Assembly: GCA_002338335.1 (NCBI GenBank)
Contig: DDIC01000018.1
Span: 22,021-30,821, forward strand
Direction: 5' to 3'
Source of the DNA: Bacteroidetes bacterium UBA1860
Lineage (GTDB): Bacteria > Bacteroidota > Rhodothermia > Balneolales > Balneolaceae
DNA: 8,801 nt
The notes beneath the pieces are model-generated. The model was not told the origin of the DNA. It searched no databases and saw only the letters and a list, made by a program, of their open reading frames with translations. Positions 1 through 6,984 of the stretch are shown here, piece after piece; position 1 is the stretch's first letter, and each line of letters opens with the position of its first letter. The position numbers were made by a program, and so were the translations under genes.

Positions 1-1
1 G

Positions 2-745
2 TACAGTGGCTATCCGATGATAAAAGAAATGAAACATCGCATCGCGAAAGGAGAACTGGGTGCAATACGAAAAATCTATGTCGAATATCCTCAAGGTTGG
101 CTCTCCACCGGCTTGGAGCAGGAAGGGCAAAAACAAGCCTCGTGGCGAACAGACCCCAGTAAATCAGGAGCGGGTGGAGCAGTGGGAGATATTGGCACCC
201 ATGCAGCACATTTAGCAGAATATGTAGCGGGTTCCTCCATTACCCATGTGGCGGCAGAACTAGGTGTCCATGTAGAGGGTCGTAGACTTGATGACGATGC
301 GGCTGCTTTGTTACGATTCGAGCAGGGTGCTACAGGTGTGTTAATGGCGACGCAGGTAGCAGCAGGGGAAGAAAATACCCTGAAACTTCGCATCTATGGT
401 GAAAAAGGTGGTTTTGAGTGGAGTCATGCAGATGCAAACTCCTTGTTGTACAAACCACTTGATGCACCGATGCAAATCCTTCGCACTGGCAATGGGTACT
501 TGTGTGAAGCGGCGGCGAAGGCTTCTCGCATCCCTCCAGGACACCCAGAAGGGTACCTAGAAGCTTTTGCAAATCTCTACACCGAGTTCTTCCAAGCCAT
601 TCGGGATCATCAAGCAGGCAAGTCCTTAAACAATGACTTTCCAGATGGCGTGGATGGGGTTCACGGCCTGCAATTTATTGATGCCATGATCCGTTCATCT
701 CATTCTGACCAAAAATGGACTGAAGTTGAACGGTATAAGCCATGA
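2..745 (+). CDS. Gfo/Idh/MocA family oxidoreductase, C-terminal part (5' end cut by window)
   Basis: NAD(P)-dependent sugar or polyol dehydrogenase of the Gfo/Idh/MocA family; these cytoplasmic enzymes interconvert hydroxyl and keto groups on sugars, inositols or their keto forms. The reading frame is open to the window edge: the codons before the first ATG (base 17) read Y-S-G-Y-P, which in this family sits inside the protein, so that ATG is internal. About 140 residues, including the Rossmann NAD-binding domain, should lie upstream. Counting from that ATG, the family motif G-D-I-G-T-H is at residues 57-62, with D58 and H62 in the usual catalytic D-x3-H position. The rest is the alpha/beta C-terminal domain, ending at TGA 743-745. 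The next gene, a TIM-barrel isomerase 75 bases on, is a frequent partner of this family in keto-sugar pathways. The exact substrate cannot be told; the family assignment is firm. Confidence 0.93.
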   Translation, partial: YSGYPMIKEMKHRIAKGELGAIRKIYVEYPQGWLSTGLEQEGQKQASWRTDPSKSGAGGAVGDIGTHAAHLAEYVAGSSITHVAAELGVHVEGRRLDDDAAALLRFEQGATGVLMATQVAAGEENTLKLRIYGEKGGFEWSHADANSLLYKPLDAPMQILRTGNGYLCEAAAKASRIPPGHPEGYLEAFANLYTEFFQAIRDHQAGKSLNNDFPDGVDGVHGLQFIDAMIRSSHSDQKWTEVERYKP

Positions 746-820
746 AGCCATAGGTCATGAATGTGACTTAGAGGGTCGAATTAAAGAGAATAAACTAAAA
801 CATTAACGTACAATCATACC

Positions 821-1879
821 ATGAAAACCATCCAAGGACCTGCCATTTTTTTAGCCCAATTCGTGGGTGATCAAGAGCCTTTCAATACCCTTGATGGGAT
901 GTGTCAATGGGCTGCAGATTTAGGCTACAAAGGCATCCAAATCCCAACATGGGAATCAAGCTTGATTGACCTCCAAAAGGTAGCCGAAAGCAAGGACTTT
1001 GCCGATGAATACCGTGGCAAAATTGAGTCCTTTGGCCTTCAGATCACAGAGCTTTCAACTCACTTGCAGGGTCAACTTGTTGCCCTTCATCCAGCCTATC
1101 ATCAAATGTTTGACTCCTTTGCCCCCAAAGAACTCCATGGGAATCGTAAAGGAAAAATGGAATGGGCAGCTGAGCAGGTAAAATTGGGGGCCAAAGCAAG
1201 TGCAAATCTTGGCTTAAAAGCTCAGGCAACCTTTCCGGGTGCATTGATGTGGCACACCGTATACCCATGGCCGCAACGTCCAGCAGGACTTGTGGAGGAT
1301 GGTTTCAAGGAACTTGCAAGGCTCTGGGAGCCAATTTTGAAGGTATTTGACGAGCAAGATGTTGAGGCATGTTTTGAATTGCATGCCGGTGAGGATGTGC
1401 ACGATGGCGTTACTTTTGAGCGGTTTTTGGCAGCCACGGGTGACCACCCACGAGTCAAAATGTTGTTTGATCCGTCTCATTTTATTCTACAACATCTCGA
1501 CTACCTCGAATTAATCGATATTTATCACCCCTATATCAAAGCGATGCATGTAAAGGATGCGGAATTTATTAAATCGGGACGAAGTGGTGCCTGGGGTGGT
1601 TATCAAGATTGGATTGATCGACCCGGTCGTTTTCGTTCGATAGGCGATGGTCGAGTAGACTTCCGTGGAATTTTTAGTCGACTCTCGAAATATGACTTTG
1701 AAGGATGGGCTGTACTTGAATGGGAGTGTTGCATTAAATCACCTGAACAAGGAGCCAAAGAGGGATCGCAGCGCATTAATGAATACATTATAGAGGTCAC
1801 TGATAAAGCATTCGATGATTTTGCGGGTACCGATGCAGATCCTGCACTTAACCGTCGAATTTTAGGCTTGGATGAGTAA
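821..1879 (+). CDS. Cytoplasmic sugar isomerase/epimerase, TIM barrel (IolE/AP-endonuclease-2 superfamily)
   Basis: A 352-residue xylose-isomerase-like TIM-barrel protein, expected to isomerise, epimerise or dehydrate a sugar or keto-sugar using a divalent metal. No signal peptide is seen, so it should be cytoplasmic, unlike the two other barrels in this window. Likely metal and catalytic positions stand at strand ends: E186 and H188 (F-E-L-H), D217 and H220 (F-D-P-S-H), H243 with K245-D246 (M-H-V-K-D), and E300/E302 (L-E-W-E). A segment around residues 90-105 (H-P-A-Y-H-Q-M-F) and a C-terminal extension of about 50 residues make it longer than the usual 260-300 residues and are typical of the subfamily paired with Gfo/Idh dehydrogenases. 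No Shine-Dalgarno sequence precedes the ATG. It probably acts on the same intermediate as the upstream dehydrogenase. The name 'sugar phosphate isomerase' would be a default label only; the substrate is unknown. Confidence 0.93.
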   Translation: MKTIQGPAIFLAQFVGDQEPFNTLDGMCQWAADLGYKGIQIPTWESSLIDLQKVAESKDFADEYRGKIESFGLQITELSTHLQGQLVALHPAYHQMFDSFAPKELHGNRKGKMEWAAEQVKLGAKASANLGLKAQATFPGALMWHTVYPWPQRPAGLVEDGFKELARLWEPILKVFDEQDVEACFELHAGEDVHDGVTFERFLAATGDHPRVKMLFDPSHFILQHLDYLELIDIYHPYIKAMHVKDAEFIKSGRSGAWGGYQDWIDRPGRFRSIGDGRVDFRGIFSRLSKYDFEGWAVLEWECCIKSPEQGAKEGSQRINEYIIEVTDKAFDDFAGTDADPALNRRILGLDE

Positions 1880-2750
1880 GATGGAAATATTTAGAATAAT
1901 TAAATCTGGAACACTATCTCTGGGCGCAGTTAATGGGTTTATTCTACCTCTAATTGTACTGTTTTCTTTTTCATGTAAAGACTCTTCGACAGACTCAAAT
2001 GAATTAACCAATGAATACTCATTGGTTTGGCAGGATGAATTTGATGGCGACACTATAAGTGCTTCTAATTGGACATTTCAACTTGGTACAGGTTCACAAT
2101 TTGGATTGGTAGGTTGGGGTAATAATGAACTACAGAGCTATACTGCTAGAGAGCGAAATGCTTATATCGAAGATGGATTCTTGGTGATCGAAGCGCACAA
2201 AGAATCATTCATGGGGCAGCCATACACGTCAGCTAGGATCGTAACAAAGGACAAAAAATTCTGGAAGTATGGGAAAATAGAGATCAAGGCCAAAATGCCG
2301 GAAACACAAGGATTGTGGCCTGCATTATGGATGCTACCTCAAGAAAATAAATATGGGGGTTGGCCTGCGAGTGGGGAGATTGATATCGTGGAGCTAGTTG
2401 GACATCAGCCGGATGTTGCACACGGGACGATACATTATGGAAATGCTTACAATGATAAAGGATCCAGTTCAGGGAAGATAAAGGATACAAAGAGTACATT
2501 TGCAACTGATTTTCATGTTTACTCAATTGGGTGGGATTCCAGAGGTATTCAATGGCTTTTAGATGGAGAACCTTATCATTCTGTAACTCCTGAAGATGTT
2601 GAACCTTATAATTGGCCATTTGATGAAGCATTTTATTTGCTATTCAATGTGGCAGTAGGTGGTAATTGGCCTGGGTATCCGGACGATACTACCATAATGC
2701 CTCAAAGAATGTTGGTGGACTATGTGAGAGTTTATCAAAAAGCAGAATAA
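1872..2750 (+). CDS. GH16 family endo-beta-1,3-glucanase (laminarinase-type), lipoprotein
   Basis: Retaining glycoside hydrolase of family 16, predicted to cut beta-1,3- or mixed beta-1,3/1,4-glucan such as laminarin. The catalytic motif E-x-D-x-x-E is complete: nucleophile E169, D171 and acid/base E174, in the laminarinase form with an extra residue (E-I-D-I-V-E). Other landmarks are the first strand W-Q-D-E-F-D-G (53-59), W149 and W153 in the substrate cleft, H-G-T-I-H-Y-G (184-190), and a C-terminal V-D-Y-V-R-V-Y-Q strand. The N-terminus has a hydrophobic stretch (23-33) ending at C35 with a relaxed lipobox (F-S-F-S-C). The following K-D resembles the Bacteroidota surface-export signal, so an outer-membrane lipoprotein is likely. 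The domain fills residues 50-290 with no added CBM. The start overlaps the previous gene by 8 bases; ATG 1881 (residue 4) is an equal alternative, as neither has a ribosome binding site. GC is visibly lower than in the preceding gene. Confidence 0.95.
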   Translation: MSKMEIFRIIKSGTLSLGAVNGFILPLIVLFSFSCKDSSTDSNELTNEYSLVWQDEFDGDTISASNWTFQLGTGSQFGLVGWGNNELQSYTARERNAYIEDGFLVIEAHKESFMGQPYTSARIVTKDKKFWKYGKIEIKAKMPETQGLWPALWMLPQENKYGGWPASGEIDIVELVGHQPDVAHGTIHYGNAYNDKGSSSGKIKDTKSTFATDFHVYSIGWDSRGIQWLLDGEPYHSVTPEDVEPYNWPFDEAFYLLFNVAVGGNWPGYPDDTTIMPQRMLVDYVRVYQKAE

Positions 2751-2765
2751 ACCCTAACTGCAGTT

Positions 2766-2814
2766 GGCTTAAAATGCATGGTTGCATACCCTCTTGAAGG
2801 AAGCCCTTTTTTTT
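2766..2814 (+). terminator. Possible weak Rho-independent terminator after the GH16 gene
   Basis: An outer 5-bp stem GGCTT (2766-2770) / AAGCC (2801-2805) encloses a second hairpin, ATGCA (2774-2778) / TGCAT (2783-2787) with a 4-base loop, and is followed by eight T residues at 2807-2814. The arrangement is where a terminator would be expected, starting 16 bases after the GH16 stop, but the stems are short and the outer loop is long. It would divide the locus into two transcription units. It could also be chance. Confidence 0.33.
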
Positions 2815-2824
2815 CGCACATTGA

Positions 2825-2839
2825 AAAGATGTAATCTTT
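2825..2839. promoter_or_regulatory. Perfect 6-bp dyad just upstream of the exported TIM-barrel gene
   Basis: AAAGAT (2825-2830) and ATCTTT (2834-2839) form a perfect inverted repeat separated by GTA. It ends 13 bases before the ATG at 2853. This place and symmetry fit a small operator or a 5' mRNA hairpin controlling the downstream run of five genes. No second copy was found in front of other genes in the window, so the role is conjectural. Confidence 0.3.
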
Positions 2840-2852
2840 AAATGATAATCCT

Positions 2853-3866
2853 ATGAATCGAAAAGAATTTCTCAAACTCTCTGCATCGGGGGCGGCTGGT
2901 GTTGCAACATTGCCTATATGGGTGCAAGGTTGTGCACCAAGCGAGTTACCATCTACAGGCTTGTTTTTTGACATTTCTTTAGCGCAGTGGTCGCTTCACA
3001 AAACGTTCTTTGGAGCCTCAATGTATAATGGCTGGCAAAGCCTGAACGAGATTAAGCGAAATGATCCGTCAAATGTAATACAAGGACGCAATCCTCTAGA
3101 GTTTGCTTCTATTGCACGTAATGAATTTGGTATTGATGCTATCGAATATGTCACACAGTTCTATCCGAATACAAAAGGAGTTGGGGATGCTCATATCAAA
3201 GAGCTAAAACAGCGTTCAGACAACGAAGGAATCCGTAATGTATTAGTGATGGTTGATGATGAGGGAGCCTTAGGTGACCCTGATGAGAATGCGCGCTTAA
3301 CAGCCGTACAAAATCATTATAAGTGGATTGATATAGCAACTTATTTAGGCTGTCATTCTGTAAGAGTTAACGCTGAAAGTTCTGGAACTTGGGATGAACA
3401 AAAAGAACTGGCCATGGATGGTCTTGGTCGTCTGAGTGAATATGCTGCCAAGCAGGATATCAATGTTATTGTTGAAAATCATGGTGGACTCTCCTCAAAT
3501 GGAGAATGGCTGAGCTCTGTCATTTCAGGTGTTGGGCTAGATAATTGCGGAACCCTTCCTGACTTTGGTAATTTTCGAATTAGCCCAGAGGAAGCAGTAG
3601 AAGAAGTTCTTTATGATCCATACAAGGGTGTAGAAGAACTGATGCCTTATGCTAAGGGGGTTAGTGCAAAATCCAATGACTTCGACGAGTTAGGCAATGA
3701 AGTCAATCTGGACTACGAACGTATCTTAACCATTGTAAAGGATGCGGGCTATACAGGGTATATTGGTATCGAATATGAGGGGGATCGTTTAAGTGAAGCT
3801 GATGGAGTGCAAGCAACGTTGGAACTGCTCAAAACTGCTGGAAAAAAAGTAACAGAAGCGACTTAG
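2853..3866 (+). CDS. Exported lipoprotein TIM-barrel, sugar isomerase/epimerase-like
   Basis: A 337-residue xylose-isomerase-like TIM-barrel protein with an export leader. Residues 1-27 contain N-R-K-E-F-L-K, a variant Tat motif with RK for RR, then a mild hydrophobic core and lipobox V-Q-G-C with lipid cysteine C27. It should therefore sit in the periplasm, tethered to a membrane, where sugar phosphates are not the normal substrate; a free keto-sugar or 3-keto-glycoside is more likely (inference). Barrel-end residues are E208 with N209-H210 (V-E-N-H-G-G), D237 (P-D-F-G-N-F) and E307/E309 (I-E-Y-E-G). The strand that usually supplies a metal-binding histidine reads V-S-A-K-S-N-D-F (270-277), with no histidine. 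It is first in a tight run, 19 bases before the DUF1080 gene. Epimerase, isomerase or eliminating lyase activity are all possible; the fold is certain, the reaction is not. Confidence 0.92.
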   Translation: MNRKEFLKLSASGAAGVATLPIWVQGCAPSELPSTGLFFDISLAQWSLHKTFFGASMYNGWQSLNEIKRNDPSNVIQGRNPLEFASIARNEFGIDAIEYVTQFYPNTKGVGDAHIKELKQRSDNEGIRNVLVMVDDEGALGDPDENARLTAVQNHYKWIDIATYLGCHSVRVNAESSGTWDEQKELAMDGLGRLSEYAAKQDINVIVENHGGLSSNGEWLSSVISGVGLDNCGTLPDFGNFRISPEEAVEEVLYDPYKGVEELMPYAKGVSAKSNDFDELGNEVNLDYERILTIVKDAGYTGYIGIEYEGDRLSEADGVQATLELLKTAGKKVTEAT

Positions 3867-3885
3867 CAACTTAGACCCTTTACCT

Positions 3886-4635
3886 ATGAAATATATTCTA
3901 TCAACTCTAGCTCTTGGATTACTTGGAGTCGCATGCATCCCACAAGAGCCTGACAACAGGACGATTTCGGACTCTATGGTACATAATACTCTGACGGAAC
4001 AGGAAATCTCAGATGGGTGGGAGCTTCTATTTGATGGTGAATCCATGGAGCACTGGCGAGTTTACAATCAAGAAGCCATCCCAGCGGGTTGGGTTGTGGA
4101 AGACGGGGCGATGGTGTTCGATCCTGAACAGCGAAACGACCAATATGGACTCGACATTATCACCAAAGAGACCTATGGAGATTTTGAATTGAAGCTTGAA
4201 TGGTGGCTCTCCGAAGCGGGTAACAGTGGCATCTTCTATCATGTCATAGAGCAGGAGGACAAGGCGTTGTATTGGTCAGGTCCTGAGATGCAGATTCTTG
4301 ATAATGAGAACCATCCCGATGCCGATCAGGGTGTTGATGGCAATCGCAAAGCTGGATCTCTCTACGACCTAATTCCTGCAGTACCTCAAAATGCAAAACC
4401 AAATGGTGAGTGGAATAGTGTAAAGATTGTAGCCAAAGGCGACGTGATTGAGCACTGGCAAAATGGAGAGATGGTGCTCAGTTTTGATCGATCCACAGAA
4501 GAATGGAAAAACCTTGTAGCAGGCAGCAAATTTGCGCCGCACCCTGAGTTTGGAACGGCCGCTGAAGGGCATATTGCTCTGCAAGATCATGACGATCTCG
4601 TAAAATTTAGAAACCTTAAGATTCGACCACTTTAA
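3886..4635 (+). CDS. DUF1080 / 3-keto-disaccharide hydrolase family lipoprotein
   Basis: A 249-residue protein of the family Pfam names 3-keto-disaccharide hydrolase (formerly DUF1080), a concanavalin-like beta-sandwich related in fold to GH16. Characterised members cleave glycosides whose sugar has been oxidised to the 3-keto form. The signal peptide ends in G-V-A-C with lipid cysteine C17, so it is a lipoprotein of the periplasm or outer membrane. Landmarks in order are G-W-E-L-L-F-D-G (44-51), G-N-S-G-I-F-Y-H (112-119), G-P-E-M-Q-I-L-D-N (132-140), and the C-terminal signature G-H-I-A-L-Q-D-H (228-235) followed by K-F-R-N-L. The domain covers residues 42-249 and is full length. It lies between an exported TIM barrel and a GMC oxidoreductase that could make its substrate, and its TAA directly touches the next ATG. 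A carbohydrate-binding role without catalysis is the main alternative. Confidence 0.95.
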   Translation: MKYILSTLALGLLGVACIPQEPDNRTISDSMVHNTLTEQEISDGWELLFDGESMEHWRVYNQEAIPAGWVVEDGAMVFDPEQRNDQYGLDIITKETYGDFELKLEWWLSEAGNSGIFYHVIEQEDKALYWSGPEMQILDNENHPDADQGVDGNRKAGSLYDLIPAVPQNAKPNGEWNSVKIVAKGDVIEHWQNGEMVLSFDRSTEEWKNLVAGSKFAPHPEFGTAAEGHIALQDHDDLVKFRNLKIRPL

Positions 4636-6336
4636 ATGAATATAAACGGACAAGCAAAACAGGATATGACCTACGACGCGATTGTTGTAGGGTCAGGCAT
4701 TAGTGGCGGATGGTCAGCCAAAGAACTCACCGAAAGGGGGCTAAAAACGTTGGTCCTAGAACGTGGTCGCAATGTTGAGCATGTCAAGGATTATCCTACG
4801 ATGAACCTTGATCCTTGGGAGCTTCCACCCAATGATGACATACCTTTTGAGGAGCGTAAGCATTACGATAAACAAATGAGAACTGGCTATACAGTCAAAG
4901 AATCAACCAAGCATTGGTGGGTAAAAGACACAGATCAACCGTATGAAGAGAAGAAACGGTTTGATTGGATGCGTGGATATCATGTTGGTGGGCGCTCAAT
5001 TATGTGGGGTCGTTTTTCTTTACGCTTGTCACAAATGGATTTTGAAGCCAATCTCAAAGATGGTCATGGAGTAGACTGGCCTATCCGTTACGATGACATT
5101 GCTCCTTGGTACTCATATGTTGAGAAATTTGCAGGGATTAGTGGGCAGGCAGAGGGATTACCTCAGTTACCTGATAGTGAATTTTTACCCCCCATGGAGC
5201 TCTCTTGTGTTGAAAAAGAACTCAAAAAAGCTATAAAGGAAAAATTTGGTCGCGTCTTGACCAATCCCAGAATGGCCAATCTGACAGTACCTCACAACGG
5301 ACGTGGGCAGTGCATGACTCGTAATCTTTGCTCACGTGGGTGTCCTTATGGTGCATACTTTAGTTCCAATGCTGCGACACTGCCAGCTGCTGCCGCCACA
5401 GGAAACCTCACTTTGAGACCTCATTCCATTGTCCATTCATTAGAGTATGATGATTCTACTGGGAAAGTGTCTGGTGTTAATGTAATTGACGAGCTTTCGG
5501 GTGAGATGCTCAAATATCATTCTAAAATTGTGTTTTTGAATGCCTCTACCGTTGGGTCAACAATGATACTGCTTAACTCGACTTCGGATCGTTTTCCTAC
5601 TGGCTTAGGAAATGATTCCGATCAAGTAGGGCGTAATGTTATGGATCATCACTTCTTAGCTGGAGCTGACGGAGTTGTTGAGGGATTTGAGGATAAATAT
5701 ACTTGGGGGCGTCGTCCTCAGGGTTATTATATCCCTAGATTTCGTAATGTAGATAATGAAACACGTGACTACGTTCGTGGTTTTGGTTACCAAGGGGGTA
5801 GCGGTAGAGATGGTTGGGGCCGTGCGATTGCTGAGCTCGCTTTAGGTCAGGATCTTAAAGACTTTGCTGCAAAACCAGGTCCATGGACGATAGGAATGCT
5901 AGGATTCGGTGAGTTTTTACCTTACGAGGATAACCAGGTGACACTTAATCATGAAAAGCTCGATAAATGGGGTCTCCCAACCGCTGTGTTCGATGTTTCC
6001 ATTCGGGACAACGAGTACAAGATGCGTAAGGATATGGCTAATGATGCAGCAGAAATGTTAGAAGCTATGGGCGCTAAAAATGTAACTCCATATGACCGCC
6101 CTTATGGTCCAGGTCAAGGAATTCATGAGATGGGTACAGCGCGTATGGGACGTGATCCAAAAACTTCTGTATTGAACAAGTGGAATCAAATTCATGAAGT
6201 GCCCAATGTTTTCATCACAGACGGGTCGTGTATGACTTCTTCTGGTTGTCAAAACCCCTCACTTACTTACATGGCACTTTCAGCTCGAGCAGCTAATTAT
6301 GCTGCAGATCAACTTGAAAAAGGAAAACTATCATGA
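4636..6336 (+). CDS. GMC family FAD-dependent oxidoreductase, catalytic subunit of a sugar dehydrogenase
   Basis: A 566-residue GMC flavoprotein, predicted to oxidise a sugar hydroxyl (C3 oxidation is inferred from context). The FAD dinucleotide motif is G-S-G-I-S-G-G (19-25), with the ribose-binding acidic residue near E42. The C-terminal GMC region has H497 in I-H-E-M-G-T-A-R-M-G and N540 in C-Q-N-P-S, a His/Asn catalytic pair as in pyranose 2-oxidase. Where that enzyme has the S-T-H-W sequence for covalent FAD, this one has S-I-M-W (121-124), so FAD should be non-covalent. A cysteine triplet C226-x5-C232-x3-C236-P-Y-G-A resembles the [3Fe-4S] ligand region of bacterial FAD-dependent glucose and fructose dehydrogenases. 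No signal peptide is present; export probably depends on the next gene product. Start is ATG 4636, immediately after the DUF1080 stop; M11 (4666) is an alternative. The two downstream reading frames overlap by ATGA. Confidence 0.95.
   Translation: MNINGQAKQDMTYDAIVVGSGISGGWSAKELTERGLKTLVLERGRNVEHVKDYPTMNLDPWELPPNDDIPFEERKHYDKQMRTGYTVKESTKHWWVKDTDQPYEEKKRFDWMRGYHVGGRSIMWGRFSLRLSQMDFEANLKDGHGVDWPIRYDDIAPWYSYVEKFAGISGQAEGLPQLPDSEFLPPMELSCVEKELKKAIKEKFGRVLTNPRMANLTVPHNGRGQCMTRNLCSRGCPYGAYFSSNAATLPAAAATGNLTLRPHSIVHSLEYDDSTGKVSGVNVIDELSGEMLKYHSKIVFLNASTVGSTMILLNSTSDRFPTGLGNDSDQVGRNVMDHHFLAGADGVVEGFEDKYTWGRRPQGYYIPRFRNVDNETRDYVRGFGYQGGSGRDGWGRAIAELALGQDLKDFAAKPGPWTIGMLGFGEFLPYEDNQVTLNHEKLDKWGLPTAVFDVSIRDNEYKMRKDMANDAAEMLEAMGAKNVTPYDRPYGPGQGIHEMGTARMGRDPKTSVLNKWNQIHEVPNVFITDGSCMTSSGCQNPSLTYMALSARAANYAADQLEKGKLS
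6317..6324 (+). promoter_or_regulatory. Shine-Dalgarno-like sequence for the subunit 3 gene
   Basis: AAAAAGGA ends 8 bases before the ATG at 6333. It is the only clear purine-rich ribosome binding site noticed in front of a gene here, and it lies inside the end of the GMC gene. With the ATGA overlap it supports the 6333 start and translational coupling of the two subunits. Confidence 0.45.
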
Positions 6337-6953
6337 GAAAACAAGAGTTCAATCAGTCGCTAAGTGAAAAGCAATTAATCTCTAGAAAAGAAGCCATCCG
6401 GCGTGCAGGCTTGATGATGGGTGGTTTTGTGTTTGCTCCTGCACTCACGGGAGTTCTGAATGGATGTACCCCTCAAGCAGGAGAATGGACTCCAGTGGCT
6501 TTTGATAAGGATCAAGCTACAACAATTAAAGCGGTTGTTGATACCATTTTTCCAGAAACGGATACGCCTTCTGCATCTCAGGCTGGGATTCCAGGCTTTA
6601 TCGATGAGCTTCTGACTCGTAACTCATCTGAAGATGATCAAACGGCATTTATGAACGAGCTAAATGAATTTATGGAGCAGTCTGAATTGGATCTTGGAGT
6701 ACCCTTTGCAGACGCAGAGAGTACAGTTCAGGCTGAATACCTTATGGAGATACATAAAACTGCTTCAGGTCAAGGAGAAACGCTCAAAAACACATCAATC
6801 CCTGATTACTTCATGAAGATGAAATGGATGACAGTTGTCGGGTACTTCACATCAGAAGCTGGAGCTACACAAGTCCTACGCTATGCAGCTATTCCAGGTC
6901 CTTACCAAGGCTGCATCCAATTTGAGGATGTTGGACGTACATGGGCAACATAG
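6333..6953 (+). CDS. Gluconate 2-dehydrogenase subunit 3-like protein with Tat-like lipoprotein leader
   Basis: A 206-residue member of the gluconate 2-dehydrogenase subunit 3 family, the small partner subunit of membrane-linked GMC flavin dehydrogenases. Features are I-F-P-E-T-D-T-P (about residues 69-76), a helical middle, and a C-terminal stretch with G-Y-F-T-S-E-A-G-A and I-P-G-P-Y-Q-G-C. The leader contains S-R-K-E-A-I-R-R (17-24), a Tat-like motif, a hydrophobic core and lipobox L-N-G-C with lipid cysteine C45. In FAD-glucose dehydrogenases the equivalent subunit carries the Tat signal and brings the signal-less catalytic subunit across the membrane, and the same is inferred here. The 4-base ATGA overlap with the GMC gene supports a 1:1 complex. 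No cytochrome c subunit follows, so the electron acceptor is unknown. Confidence 0.93.
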   Translation: MRKQEFNQSLSEKQLISRKEAIRRAGLMMGGFVFAPALTGVLNGCTPQAGEWTPVAFDKDQATTIKAVVDTIFPETDTPSASQAGIPGFIDELLTRNSSEDDQTAFMNELNEFMEQSELDLGVPFADAESTVQAEYLMEIHKTASGQGETLKNTSIPDYFMKMKWMTVVGYFTSEAGATQVLRYAAIPGPYQGCIQFEDVGRTWAT

Positions 6954-6984
6954 GAATCGGGATCGTTTTATTCTGGGTTGACGA

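Noticed and set aside
91..393. 100-codon minus-strand open frame
   Set aside because: It is antisense to the Gfo/Idh gene, which carries the family catalytic motif; its composition is low-complexity Ser/Pro/Ala, as expected of a shadow frame.
2284..2631. 115-codon minus-strand open frame
   Set aside because: It is antisense to the conserved GH16 catalytic domain and shows no protein-like motif.
2821..2849. Sigma-70-like promoter TTGAAA, 17-base spacer, GATAAT
   Set aside because: The start of transcription would fall at or after the ATG at 2853, which is needed for the leader peptide, and this phylum uses a different promoter pattern. The match is probably due to AT-rich sequence.
3861..3874. 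ACTTAG repeated with 8-base period at the end of the exported TIM-barrel gene
   Set aside because: Only two copies of six bases; it includes the stop codon and is likely chance.
4996..5010. Possible covalent FAD attachment motif in the GMC protein
   Set aside because: The position of the histidine in the pyranose oxidase S-T-H-W motif is occupied by methionine (S-I-M-W), so covalent linkage there is not supported.
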